Positions 56,220 to 64,000 of a DNA stretch of 64,000 nt are shown in pieces. The stretch comes from Janthinobacterium sp. 64 (GTDB lineage: Bacteria; Pseudomonadota; Gammaproteobacteria; Burkholderiales; Burkholderiaceae_D). The stretch's first letter is position 1; every line of letters starts with the position of its first letter. The notes beneath the pieces were generated by a model. That model saw only the letters and a program-made list of their open reading frames with translations, was not told the DNA's origin and did no database searches. The position numbers and the translations under genes were made by a program. The stretch is taken from assembly GCF_002813325.1 (NCBI RefSeq), contig NZ_PHUG01000001.1:992001-1056000 (forward strand), read 5' to 3'.

Positions 56220-56627
56220 GTGAAACGTCTCATCCCAAGCGGCCGCCTGCTGGCCCCTCTCATGCTCGCGGCCTGCGCCGCGACCGCCCATGCCCAGGAT
56301 GCGCCCGCCACAACGCATCCCGTTGCCGCAGACGCAATGGGGCTGGTCAAGGCGGCCGTGGTAGACATGCGCAACTGCAGCAAGGCGAAATACCCGCCGG
56401 GCACGCTGCCAGAGGTGGCGCGAGGCACGACTTTCCTGTCCTTGCTGATCGGCACCGATGGTGCGGTGCTGGAATCGCAGCTGGAACGTAGTAGCGGCCA
56501 CCCCCAACTGGACGAAGCAGCGCGCGCAGCCCTCAGCATTTGCCGTTTCACGCCAGCGCAACAGAACGGCCAGCCAGTACAGCAATGGGCCACCGTCGCT
56601 TACGTATGGGAACCGGATGCCAGATAG
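56220..56627 (+). CDS. TonB C-terminal-domain protein
   Basis: A 135-residue exported protein: signal peptide (GTG start, residues about 1-24, ending ATAHAQ) and a single TonB-C-like domain with MRNCSKAKYPPGTLPEVARG, TFLSLLIGTDGAVLESQLER and AARAALSICRFTPAQQNGQP. It has no Pro-rich linker or clear membrane anchor, so it is unlikely to energise receptors; it may be a stand-alone periplasmic member. It ends 12 bp from the convergent phcQ-like gene. Confidence 0.86.
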   Translation: MKRLIPSGRLLAPLMLAACAATAHAQDAPATTHPVAADAMGLVKAAVVDMRNCSKAKYPPGTLPEVARGTTFLSLLIGTDGAVLESQLERSSGHPQLDEAARAALSICRFTPAQQNGQPVQQWATVAYVWEPDAR

Positions 56628-56638
56628 GCGACGTCAGC

Positions 56639-57652
56639 TCAGAACTGCTCGATCCAGGCCGCCAGGTGGTCCGGCGTGAGCGCCGGTTCAGCCTGCACTA
56701 CTTTTCCCTGCAAGCCCAGTTCCGTCTTGCTCAGCTGCAGAGACCAGCCGCGCCGCGCCAGCCACAGCAGGCTGGCTAGCCAGAATGCGTGGATGGACGA
56801 GACGGGCGTGGTGGTCGGTGTTTCCAGAAATTCCGTCAGCAAACGGCCATCGAGGAACAGGGCCGTGCCGCCCTGGTTGTGCAGCGCCGCGCCAAACACG
56901 GGCAGCAGCATGTCGATCGCCTGCTCCACGCCGCGCCCCGGATGCTCGCGCTCAAGCGTGTCGAGCTGCTGGCGCACGGCGGCGGCAAAGGCGGTGCCGC
57001 GGAAGGCTTCTGAACTGACCAGGTCGGCATAATCCATCAACAGCCAGTCCGGCTCGGGCGGCGTGACGCCGGCCGTCAGGGCCGCCGACAGATACGCTTC
57101 CACGGGCAGCTGCTGTTCCGGACCGGCCAGGCTGGCGCACAAGGCGTACAGGGTGCCGATGCGGTTGGCGACGGCTTGCCGCTGGCGCACCATCAGCTTT
57201 TCGCGCAGCAGCTGGGCGTGTTCATTGCGCAGCCGCGCCAGTTCCAAAGCCTGCTTGATTTCCATGCGCAGCGCCGCGATATCCCACGGCTTCTGGATGT
57301 AGCGGTGGATCTGCCCCTGGTTGACGGCTTCCACCGTGTGCTCCAGCTCGGAATACGCGGTGGTCAGAATGCGCACGATGTGCGGATGGCGGTCCCAGCA
57401 ATACGACAGCAGCTCGTTGCCGTAGGCGCCGGGCATGCGCTGGTCCGACACCAGCACGGCGATGCGCTCGGCTTGCGCGTCGAGGATGCGCTTGCCCTCC
57501 TCGACCGAGGTGGCCGTCAGCACGTTGGCCAGCGGCGCGATAGCGCGCTGGAAATATTTGAGGGCGTTGGCCTCGTCATCGACATAGAGTATCGTCGGCA
57601 AGCCTAGTGCCGGCTCAAGCTGAGCCGGCAAACGCAGATTGGCGTCAATCAT
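56639..57652 (-). CDS. Response regulator with unknown output (PhcQ-like)
   Basis: A 337-residue regulator. Residues about 20-135 are a receiver: TILYVDDEANALKYFQRAIA with phospho-acceptor Asp70 in VLVSDQRMPG. The C-terminal region (LLREKLMVRQRQAVANRIGT, then QAIDMLLPVFGAALHNQGG) is a helical domain with no DNA-binding motif. It is the last gene of an operon whose order matches Ralstonia phcBSRQ, and PhcQ is a response regulator there. It overlaps the phcR-like gene by 8 bp. Assignment rests on synteny and architecture. Confidence 0.82.
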   Translation of the reverse strand: MIDANLRLPAQLEPALGLPTILYVDDEANALKYFQRAIAPLANVLTATSVEEGKRILDAQAERIAVLVSDQRMPGAYGNELLSYCWDRHPHIVRILTTAYSELEHTVEAVNQGQIHRYIQKPWDIAALRMEIKQALELARLRNEHAQLLREKLMVRQRQAVANRIGTLYALCASLAGPEQQLPVEAYLSAALTAGVTPPEPDWLLMDYADLVSSEAFRGTAFAAAVRQQLDTLEREHPGRGVEQAIDMLLPVFGAALHNQGGTALFLDGRLLTEFLETPTTTPVSSIHAFWLASLLWLARRGWSLQLSKTELGLQGKVVQAEPALTPDHLAAWIEQF

Positions 57653-58742
57653 GCTCGTTCCTTATATGTACTGGAAAATTCAGGGTGACCGTGGTGGCAC
57701 TGCCAGATTCGGTGGCGATATCGAGGTTGCCGCCGAACGATTGCATCATGCGATGGCAAAACACCATGCCCCAGCCCTTGCCTTCGCCGCCGCTGGCACT
57801 GACGGGGTCGAGCAACAGCTGTTTGACGATTTCAGGGGCGATGCCGGCGCCGTTGTCGCGCACCGTGATGCGGCCCGCATCGATGCGGATGCCGATCGCC
57901 GGATGCTCTTGCTCACCGGCCGAGCGCAAGGCGTTCGCCAGCACGGACGATAGAATCAGCGCAACGCAGTTGGGCGACTCGGCAATGGCGAAATCCTCGC
58001 CCTGCTCCACCGTGATGGCGGCGCGCTGGGCCGTGCTCAAGGGATAGCTGTCGAGCAAGGCGGCCAGCAGCTGGCGCGCGCTGCCGGCGCGGCGTCCGCC
58101 CTGCATGCCCGGCCCGGCGCTGGCCAGGCGCACCGTGTCGACAAAACTGGCCAGCACGGACAAACAATAGCGCGCATTGTCGTGCATCAAGGCGGCCGCT
58201 TCGCCGATCTCGGCCTGTGGTGCAGAGTCCGCCTGCGCGCGGCGCGCGATGCCGCGCGCAAAATTGGCGATGGCCGCCAGCGGCGTGTTCAATTCATGTG
58301 CCAGGAAGGCCAGCGACTCCTCCATCGCCACCAGGCCCTGGCGGCGCGCGGCGCGCTCGCGTCCCGTCTGCACGGCCAGTTGCAGCGCCGTTTGCATGGC
58401 GACCAGGTCGAGCGGCTTTTCCAGCAGGCGGAACAGCGAGCCGCCGTTGATCAGTTCGAGCAGCACATCCTTGTCCGCATACGCCGTCACCAGCATGCAG
58501 ACGATGTGCGGATAGCGCTGCGCCACTTCCTGCAGCAGCTCGCTGCCCAGGCGATCGGGCATGCGGTAATCGGTGACGAGCACGTCTATGTTGGCGGCCT
58601 CATCTTTCAGCAAGGCCAGCGCCGCATCGACGCTGTGCGCCGTCAGCACGCGGTAACGCGCACCGATGGCGCGCTCGAAGTACTTGCAGGCGAGCGCTTC
58701 ATCGTCCACGTACAGCACGCTGGCGCGGCTATCGTTGTCCAT
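57645..58742 (-). CDS. Receiver-histidine kinase protein (PhcR-like)
   Basis: A 365-residue protein: receiver domain first (VLYVDDEALACKYFERAIGA, Asp58 in VLVTDYRMPDRLG), then a kinase-like domain with His149 in ESLAFLAHELNTPLAAIANF and an ATPase domain with VRDNGAGIAPEIVK and GGEGKGWGMVFCHRMMQSFG. A receiver followed by a kinase output is the exact layout of Ralstonia PhcR. Start at 58742, overlapping the phcS-like stop by one base (TGATG). Confidence 0.86.
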   Translation of the reverse strand: MDNDSRASVLYVDDEALACKYFERAIGARYRVLTAHSVDAALALLKDEAANIDVLVTDYRMPDRLGSELLQEVAQRYPHIVCMLVTAYADKDVLLELINGGSLFRLLEKPLDLVAMQTALQLAVQTGRERAARRQGLVAMEESLAFLAHELNTPLAAIANFARGIARRAQADSAPQAEIGEAAALMHDNARYCLSVLASFVDTVRLASAGPGMQGGRRAGSARQLLAALLDSYPLSTAQRAAITVEQGEDFAIAESPNCVALILSSVLANALRSAGEQEHPAIGIRIDAGRITVRDNGAGIAPEIVKQLLLDPVSASGGEGKGWGMVFCHRMMQSFGGNLDIATESGSATTVTLNFPVHIRNEHD

Positions 58743-60088
58743 CAACGGCCCTCCCAGTCGGAGCGCTGCAAGTCGAAATTCATGCTGGCCCAGACACCCA
58801 GCTCGCTTTCGGCGCTGAGGGTGCCGCCGTGGCGCTCGATCACGCCATAGCTGATGCTCAGGCCCAGGCCCAGCCCCTGCCCCACTTCGCGCGTGGTGAA
58901 GAACGGTTCGAACACGCGCGCCAGGTTTTCCGGGGCGATGCCGGGGCCGTTGTCGCGCACGCTGATGCGCAAACGGTTCTCGTCCCAGCGGGCCGTGATG
59001 CGTATCTCGAACGGCGGCGCATTGCCCTTGCGCATGGACAGCACGGCATTGCCCAGCAAATTGATCAGCACGCCCACGATGGCCGCCTCGTCGCCGCGCA
59101 CCAGGGTATCGACCGGCAAGTCGTGGCTGATGCTGACGTTCTTCGTTTCGTGGCCGACGAGGCGGATGGCGGCGTCGAGCGCGCTGCGGAACTGGAAATG
59201 CCCCGTTTCCAGCTGGTTGCCGCTCTTGCGGTAGGCAAAGGTTTTCAAATCGGACACGATGTGCTGCACGCGCAGCATGCCCTGCTTGGCGTCGGCCAGG
59301 CATTCGCTCACCAGCGCGCTTTGCCTGGCGGCCGGGTCTTCGATGGCCACCTCGATGGCCATCATGCAGAAATTCACGGGGTTGTTGACTTCATGCAGCA
59401 TGCCGGCGGCCAGGGTGCCGATGGCGGCCATTTTCTCTTGCTGCAGCATCTGCCCCTTGATATCGGCCAGGCTTCTATTCGTCTCTTCCAGCTGGGTGTT
59501 CTTTTGCGCCACTTCCGCCTTCAGCTGGAACAGCATGAAGCGGGCGCGCTCATTGAAATAGGTGAAGACGGCGCTGATGCTGGCCGACATGATCAGGAAC
59601 AGACAGTTGACGACAAACGTGGCCGGCAAGTCGAAGCCGCCCGCATGCCAGGCGCAAGCGGCCACGTACAGCAGGCAGGAAATGGCGCCGAAGACCATGT
59701 TTTGCCACAGGCCGAAGGCCAGCACGATGCCCGAGGAATAGATGGCCAGGGTCATGCCCACGTAATAGATCGAGGTGGCGCCTTCCGTGACGGCGATCAT
59801 CCAGGCGATCATGATTTGCGGCAGGATCAGCCAGACAAAAGTCAGCCCCTGGATGCGGTCTTGCGCCCAGCGCGTGCGCATGGCCAGCACGACGCAAAAG
59901 ATCAGCACGGACACGACGATGCGCGCAGTGGTAAACGCCGACTGTTTATCTGGATACAGCGCCGAATCGAGGCCCATGCCCAGCAGGATCAGCACGATGC
60001 CCGTATACGCCCCGCCACGGCTAAATTCCAGGCGGAAGTCGCGCAAAACGGCCGTGTAGCCGGCGTGCAGGCCTGGAGTATCCATCAA
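58742..60088 (-). CDS. Membrane sensor histidine kinase (PhcS-like)
   Basis: A 448-residue kinase. Six hydrophobic segments (about 27-45, 53-70, 82-100, 107-125, 131-147, 157-177) form a membrane sensor with almost no periplasmic domain, as in kinases for hydrophobic signals. A coiled-coil linker and the phospho-acceptor His232 in AAGMLHEVNNPVNFC follow; the reported PhcS phospho-site is at a closely similar position. The ATPase domain has LLGNAVLSMRKGNAPP, VRDNGPGIAPENLARVFEPF and VGQGLGLGLSISYG. The ATG overlaps the methyltransferase stop (ATGA). Confidence 0.88.
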   Translation of the reverse strand: MMDTPGLHAGYTAVLRDFRLEFSRGGAYTGIVLILLGMGLDSALYPDKQSAFTTARIVVSVLIFCVVLAMRTRWAQDRIQGLTFVWLILPQIMIAWMIAVTEGATSIYYVGMTLAIYSSGIVLAFGLWQNMVFGAISCLLYVAACAWHAGGFDLPATFVVNCLFLIMSASISAVFTYFNERARFMLFQLKAEVAQKNTQLEETNRSLADIKGQMLQQEKMAAIGTLAAGMLHEVNNPVNFCMMAIEVAIEDPAARQSALVSECLADAKQGMLRVQHIVSDLKTFAYRKSGNQLETGHFQFRSALDAAIRLVGHETKNVSISHDLPVDTLVRGDEAAIVGVLINLLGNAVLSMRKGNAPPFEIRITARWDENRLRISVRDNGPGIAPENLARVFEPFFTTREVGQGLGLGLSISYGVIERHGGTLSAESELGVWASMNFDLQRSDWEGR

Positions 60089-61479
60089 GGAATGCTCACT
60101 TCCGCGAACACATTCACGCCCGTCGCGTCGACATAGATTTTCGGCGCCGTCGCATGTTCGGGCAGCAAGGCCGACAGGCCCGCTTCATTGCGATAGATCA
60201 GATGCCATTCCAGCAAATGCTCCATGCCGAACTTGCCCGGATTGTCGGCGTGCACATTCGTCACCAGCAGCCGGCCACCCGGCCCCACGCGCGAGGCAAA
60301 ATGCAGCAGCAGGCGCGCGCAGACCTTGTCGGACAGGTAGTCGAACAAGCCGGCGCAATACACGGCGTCGAAACTGCCAGGCAAGCCCGTGACGCCCGAG
60401 CCGTGGCGCCGCTTGAGCAGGTTGTGCACGGAGTCGTGCACATAATCGATTTCCACCACGCTGCCCGTGCGCTGCATGATGGTGGTCAGGCGCGCGCGCG
60501 TCCAGTCCAGGGTCTCGCTGCTGAAGTCGACCAGCTCGAAGGCCAGCCATTGCGCATCGGGGCATGTTTCCAGGAAACGCTGCACCTCGATGGCGGGGCC
60601 GCAGCCCACGTTGAGCACCTTATACACGCGCCCGGCAACACGCGCCTCGGCCGCCTTGTGCGCCAAAAACTCCGTCAGGATATCGATGCGGTTGCGGTGC
60701 GCCGTGGCGACGGCCGCCTGCAAAAAGGCCGCATTGACGATCTGAAAATACGTGCTCGGCCCCTGGCGCGGATCGTCGAGCAGCTGGTTGACCATCTGGT
60801 AGTCACCCGCATAGCCGAGCGGTTTCGTAAACGTGCGAAAGACGAACGGTGCGCGCAGGATCAGCGGGTGCAGCGCCGCCTGGGCGAACGCGCGGTGGGC
60901 CGGCGCCCGCTCTTCCTCGACCAGCGAGGCTTCCACCTCGAGCTGGCGCAAGTACAGCTGGGTTTGCTCCATCAGCGGCAAGGCCAGCTCGTCGAAGATG
61001 TCGGCGCGCAGGCGGCCATTTTCCTTCGGCAGCGAATCGGACAAGTCGACCTGCTCGACCCAGCGCGCCACTTCCGACAAAAAGGCGCGCATTTCGTTGA
61101 CGACGATCTGGTAATCGCGGCGGATGCGGAAGCGCTCGCCCCAGCCCGCGACAAAGGCGCTGGACTCTTTCGCCACGGCGCCCTTGACCACCACCACGTC
61201 GCTCAGCTCGCGCCACTCGTCGATCAGGGTCACGGAAACGATGGCGGTCAGGCCCGTGTTGACGCTGCTGATGACGACGGCCTTGCCCACATAGGCGTTC
61301 TTTGCTCCCATGCGCACCGTCACATCATTGAGCACCTCGCTGACCTGCACAATCGAGTAGGGATTGTAGATTTCCATGACCAGCGAATTGCGCTGCAAGT
61401 TGAAAATCGTGCCGCGCACCGCCTCACCCTGGGTGTTACGGAAACTGACGACTGGATCGATCTGCGATTGTGAATACAC
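60085..61479 (-). CDS. SAM-dependent methyltransferase, PhcB-like signal synthase
   Basis: A 464-residue protein. The N-terminal 90 residues form a beta-rich domain (VSFRNTQGEAVRGTIFNLQR, VEVLNDVTV-like region) of PilZ-like look; the middle is helical; residues about 280-420 are a class I methyltransferase with the SAM motif YKVLNVGCGPAIEVQRFL (VGCGPAIE 291-298) and later FDAVYCAGLFDYLSDKVCAR. Ralstonia PhcB, of similar length and layout, methylates a 3-hydroxy fatty acid to make the quorum signal 3-OH PAME/MAME. Operon order here is methyltransferase, kinase, receiver-kinase, receiver. Identity as signal synthase is inference. Confidence 0.85.
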   Translation of the reverse strand: MYSQSQIDPVVSFRNTQGEAVRGTIFNLQRNSLVMEIYNPYSIVQVSEVLNDVTVRMGAKNAYVGKAVVISSVNTGLTAIVSVTLIDEWRELSDVVVVKGAVAKESSAFVAGWGERFRIRRDYQIVVNEMRAFLSEVARWVEQVDLSDSLPKENGRLRADIFDELALPLMEQTQLYLRQLEVEASLVEEERAPAHRAFAQAALHPLILRAPFVFRTFTKPLGYAGDYQMVNQLLDDPRQGPSTYFQIVNAAFLQAAVATAHRNRIDILTEFLAHKAAEARVAGRVYKVLNVGCGPAIEVQRFLETCPDAQWLAFELVDFSSETLDWTRARLTTIMQRTGSVVEIDYVHDSVHNLLKRRHGSGVTGLPGSFDAVYCAGLFDYLSDKVCARLLLHFASRVGPGGRLLVTNVHADNPGKFGMEHLLEWHLIYRNEAGLSALLPEHATAPKIYVDATGVNVFAEVSIP

Positions 61480-61698
61480 GATTGGGCATTATCAAGTTGC
61501 CCGGCTGCCGGCGCACCACGCTGGGCGCACCAGTTTCCAGGCTGGGTTAAGGCACGGCACCGCGGTCGGCGCCGCCGCACCGGAGCGCCTCAAAGCGCGT
61601 CTGTTCGCTCTCTGATCGAGTGTACTATGGATGTGGCATAACGGGCAATTGTTCCCTCAGGAACGACCGTCCATGGCGCTGGCGCGCAACGGCTTCGA

Positions 61699-62724
61699 TC
61701 ATCCCGCGACGAACAGTGCCAGCGCGTGACGCAGCAACTGCGGCGTTTGCCCCGTCCAGCGCTTGAACGAGCGGCGAAAGTTGGTGGCATCATGAAAGCC
61801 GAGGTAGGCGGCCACGGCATCGTTGTCGTAGCCATGCGCCTGGAACAGATAAATCGCCTTGTGCGCGCGCACCTGGTCCAGCTCGGCCTGGAAATGCGTG
61901 CCATGGCGCGCCAGGTGGCGCTTCAGGGTGGCGGGGCTGACGCCGAATTCCTGCGCCGTGCGCTCCAGGGTCGGCGCGCAGCGGATGTTCTCCAGCAGGT
62001 AGTCGTACAGCGCGCCGAGCAGGCTGGCGGCGGGTACGGGTGCCAGCGCCGCCGACCGCAAGGCCAGCGCGGCCGCCGTCGCATTACCGCGCGGCCAGGG
62101 TTTATCGAGCCAGCTGGAGTCGATGAGCATGGCGTCGACCTGGCAATCGAAACGCAGCGCCTGACCCAGGTGCACTTCATGCTGCTCCACGTGGCGGGGC
62201 CGCGCGCGGTTGAAGCAGAAGCGCCACGGCAGGGACTCCCCCGCCAGCCAGCGGCACATGGCCGCCAGCGCCGTCATGTGCATTTCCACCAGAAACGGCA
62301 GCTGGCTCGGCGCGCCGTACGCATCGACCCAGTACAGCACGTGCAGCTCGCCCGCTGCGCGCAAGCGCGGCTGTAGCAGCGGACACAGCAAGGTATGAAA
62401 ATCGCACAGGATGCTGAGCGCCTGGCGCAGATTCTGCGCCTGCAGCAAGGCATGGCTGGCCGCGCCGTAATGGCCGGGCAGCATTTGCTGGCCCAGCATG
62501 AAGCTGGTGTCGGCACTGTCCAGGCCACGCGCCACGTTGGCCAGCAATTGCAGGTATTGCGCGGCGCTGACCTGGCTTTCCGCAGACGGCAGCGCGCCGC
62601 CGTCGAGGCCCGTGCCCTTGAGCAGCGGCGCCACAGCCAGCTCACGGCTGCGCGCGTAGTCGAGCACCAGCGCCGGCTGGTGATGGGCCGCGATGCTGGG
62701 GTCGCCTTGCTGGTGCAGCGGCAT
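61699..62724 (-). CDS. AraC-family transcriptional regulator
   Basis: A 341-residue regulator. An N-terminal arabinose-binding-like domain (PF12625 type: LDYARSRELAVAPLLKGTG, AAQYLQLLANVARGLDSADT) and a C-terminal AraC helix-turn-helix pair (LERTAQEFGVSPATLKRHLA and YDNDAVAAYLGFHDATNFRR, then WTGQTPQLLRHAL). It starts on the stop of the GGDEF gene (TGATG) and ends 219 bp before the phc-like operon, same strand, so it may control it. Confidence 0.93.
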   Translation of the reverse strand: MPLHQQGDPSIAAHHQPALVLDYARSRELAVAPLLKGTGLDGGALPSAESQVSAAQYLQLLANVARGLDSADTSFMLGQQMLPGHYGAASHALLQAQNLRQALSILCDFHTLLCPLLQPRLRAAGELHVLYWVDAYGAPSQLPFLVEMHMTALAAMCRWLAGESLPWRFCFNRARPRHVEQHEVHLGQALRFDCQVDAMLIDSSWLDKPWPRGNATAAALALRSAALAPVPAASLLGALYDYLLENIRCAPTLERTAQEFGVSPATLKRHLARHGTHFQAELDQVRAHKAIYLFQAHGYDNDAVAAYLGFHDATNFRRSFKRWTGQTPQLLRHALALFVAG

Positions 62725-63626
62725 CAGGCAGGCGCGGCGGCACTGATCCCGGCACCGGAGCGCGGCGTTTCCACGGCCCGGCTCAGCTCGGCCAGCACCA
62801 CTTCCGGCACGCCATCGGTGAGCGAACAGGCATGGCGCAGGCTCAGGCGGATTTCGCGGTTGTCATTGGCATGGTGGCGCATCTGCCCCACCATGGCGCA
62901 CAGGTGGCGCGCCTTCACGGCCGCATCCTCGCGCGACACGCCCGGCATCAGCACGGCGAAGCGGTCGCCCGCATAGCGGCACAGCAAATCGTCATTGCGC
63001 AAGTTCAGCAACAGCATGTGGCCCACGGCTTGCAGCACGCGGTCGCCTTCGCGATGGCCGTATTCGCGGTTAATCAGGTGAAAACTGTCGATGTCGAGCA
63101 AGACCAGTGCGCAATCGAGGCCGGGGCGGCGTTCCTGCTCCAGGCGCATCTGCGTGCGCAGGTAGCTGGCGTCGGCCAGCTGCGTGATGCGGTCGAAGGC
63201 GCGGTGGTCGCGGAACAGGCGCTCGCGCTTTTGCAGGTGTTCATTCAGGCGAAACTGTTCCTGGCGCCAGTAATACATGCCGATGGTCAGCACCAGCATG
63301 CCAAACGGAATCAGCGCTTCGAGCCAGTTATCCCACACGGCGCTCTTGTCGACGGCAAAGAATTCGTCGAGGCAATCGGCCCAGGACCCCAGCATGATGG
63401 CGCACAGGCCGCCGGCGATCAAACTCGTCACCCGTCCCCGTGGACGGCTGCTGAGGGTAAACAAGAACCAGATGCCCGCCATGACGGCCGTGCCGCCTTC
63501 GCAGACGATATCCATCCACTTCCAGATGGCAAACGGTTTAACGTGGCCTAGTGTGGCGTACAGAAAAAAGAACAGGGGCAATGCCAGCGCGGCGGCAATC
63601 AGACTGTTACGGTGCAACGGCAGCAT
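62724..63626 (-). CDS. Membrane GGDEF protein with degenerate active site
   Basis: A 300-residue protein. Four or so membrane segments (about 8-28, 40-57, 66-82, 105-120) precede a GGDEF domain (ITQLADASYLRTQMRLEQER, VLLDIDSFHLINREYGHREG). The catalytic motif reads AGDRF at 219-223 instead of GGDEF/GGEEF, while the I-site RxxD (RNDD, 210-213) is kept at the correct spacing. It is probably not a cyclase, but may bind c-di-GMP as a receptor. The ATG at 63626 follows AAAGGTTCC. Coupled to the AraC gene. Confidence 0.87.
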   Translation of the reverse strand: MLPLHRNSLIAAALALPLFFFLYATLGHVKPFAIWKWMDIVCEGGTAVMAGIWFLFTLSSRPRGRVTSLIAGGLCAIMLGSWADCLDEFFAVDKSAVWDNWLEALIPFGMLVLTIGMYYWRQEQFRLNEHLQKRERLFRDHRAFDRITQLADASYLRTQMRLEQERRPGLDCALVLLDIDSFHLINREYGHREGDRVLQAVGHMLLLNLRNDDLLCRYAGDRFAVLMPGVSREDAAVKARHLCAMVGQMRHHANDNREIRLSLRHACSLTDGVPEVVLAELSRAVETPRSGAGISAAAPA

Positions 63627-63932
63627 GTGGGGAACCTTTAAAAGTGGTGCTGTCGCCACGATAGCGCCCGCCCATGACGGCACGATGACATACGCCACGC
63701 CCGTGCGGCAGGTGCAAACGGCTCAGCATTACCAGCGCAGCGCGTGCAAATCCGGCACGCCGCATCCCATGCGCCCTGCGGCGGCAGGTCATTTCAGCTC
63801 ACCACGTTTCATTTCTGGCCGGAAAGCGTCCATCTGCCCTTGTTTTCAGGGTGGCCAGCCCTTGCCTGTCACGCAACCGTCATATTTGCTGCCTAGAATC
63901 CGCCCGGTTCCCTACCCCTAACCGAGCTCTTC

Positions 63933-64000
63933 ATGAAAACCTTGCACACTCCGACTCCCTCCCCGCTGCGCCTGACGGCCCTGGCCCTCGCCATCATGGC
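63933..64000 (+). CDS. Partial gene with N-terminal signal peptide
   Basis: The first 22 codons of an open frame, MKTLHTPTPSPLRLTALALA.., cut by the window end. The basic start and hydrophobic stretch look like a Sec signal peptide. It is divergent from the GGDEF gene across a 306-bp gap (63627-63932) that should hold both promoters; a TAGAAT box lies near 63894. Product cannot be told. Confidence 0.55.
   Translation, partial: MKTLHTPTPSPLRLTALALAIM

Overview
The window is GC-rich chromosomal DNA from a betaproteobacterium. The gene set (nadA-nadC pair, YbiT, SelO next to MsrB, a phcBSRQ-like operon, DUF3334 and DUF1488 proteins, VpsR-type sigma-54 activator) and codon usage suggest Oxalobacteraceae, and Janthinobacterium or a close relative is my best guess. 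That placement is inference from family knowledge. I see no rRNA, tRNA or CRISPR array. Most of the window is ordinary core genome. The accessory parts are a degenerate IS5-family element (0.4-1.3 kb), a secretion-type cluster with its regulator (19.8-26.6 kb), an AT-rich patch with an ECF sigma factor (26.8-28.5 kb), a toxin-antitoxin pair (about 50 kb) and a quorum-sensing-like operon (56.6-61.5 kb).

0-19.7 kb. A FlxA-like gene is abutted by a broken IS5 element. It is followed by a fatty-acid beta-oxidation fusion enzyme and an acyl-CoA ligase, SelO-MsrB, YciB-BolA, two tandem parvulin-type prolyl isomerases, an AlkD-like protein, a TetR regulator divergent from a PhlG-like hydrolase, an NTF2-GNAT fusion, a YpfJ zinc metalloprotein, the nadA-nadC-solute-binding-protein operon, and the ABC-F protein YbiT.

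19.8-28.5 kb. Six minus-strand genes form a probable operon: a glycine-rich secreted protein, a small secreted protein, a stand-alone exported C39 peptidase, a second small secreted protein, an outer-membrane barrel with an N-terminal coiled coil, and a small cytoplasmic protein. The layout recalls Fap functional-amyloid operons, but the secreted proteins look different. Two of them carry a double-glycine motif after a Sec signal, a plausible target for the C39 peptidase, and three share a QN-type motif. A GG-N10-GC sigma-54 promoter lies ahead of the first gene, and a VpsR-type sigma-54 activator is encoded upstream of it. I consider this the most novel system in the window. An AT-rich segment next to it encodes an ECF sigma factor and a homologue of the operon's last small protein.

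28.9-50 kb. DUF3334 and DUF1488 proteins, several uncharacterised proteins, a secreted esterase, UppP, MntP, an HMCES/YedK protein, a DUF418 membrane protein and an LD-carboxypeptidase are followed by a Fur-boxed heme locus (TonB-dependent receptor plus a HemS-like protein that unusually has a signal peptide), tadA-queD-queE, a NarL-type histidine kinase and a PAS-GGDEF diguanylate cyclase.

50-64 kb. A Phd/YefM-ParE/RelE pair with three 13-bp operator repeats, an M16 peptidase, a secreted nuclease, a TonB-domain protein, and a four-gene operon (methyltransferase, histidine kinase, receiver-kinase, receiver protein) whose order and architecture match the Ralstonia phcBSRQ quorum-sensing operon. 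Upstream of it are an AraC regulator and a degenerate GGDEF membrane protein. The window ends 22 codons into a new plus-strand gene.
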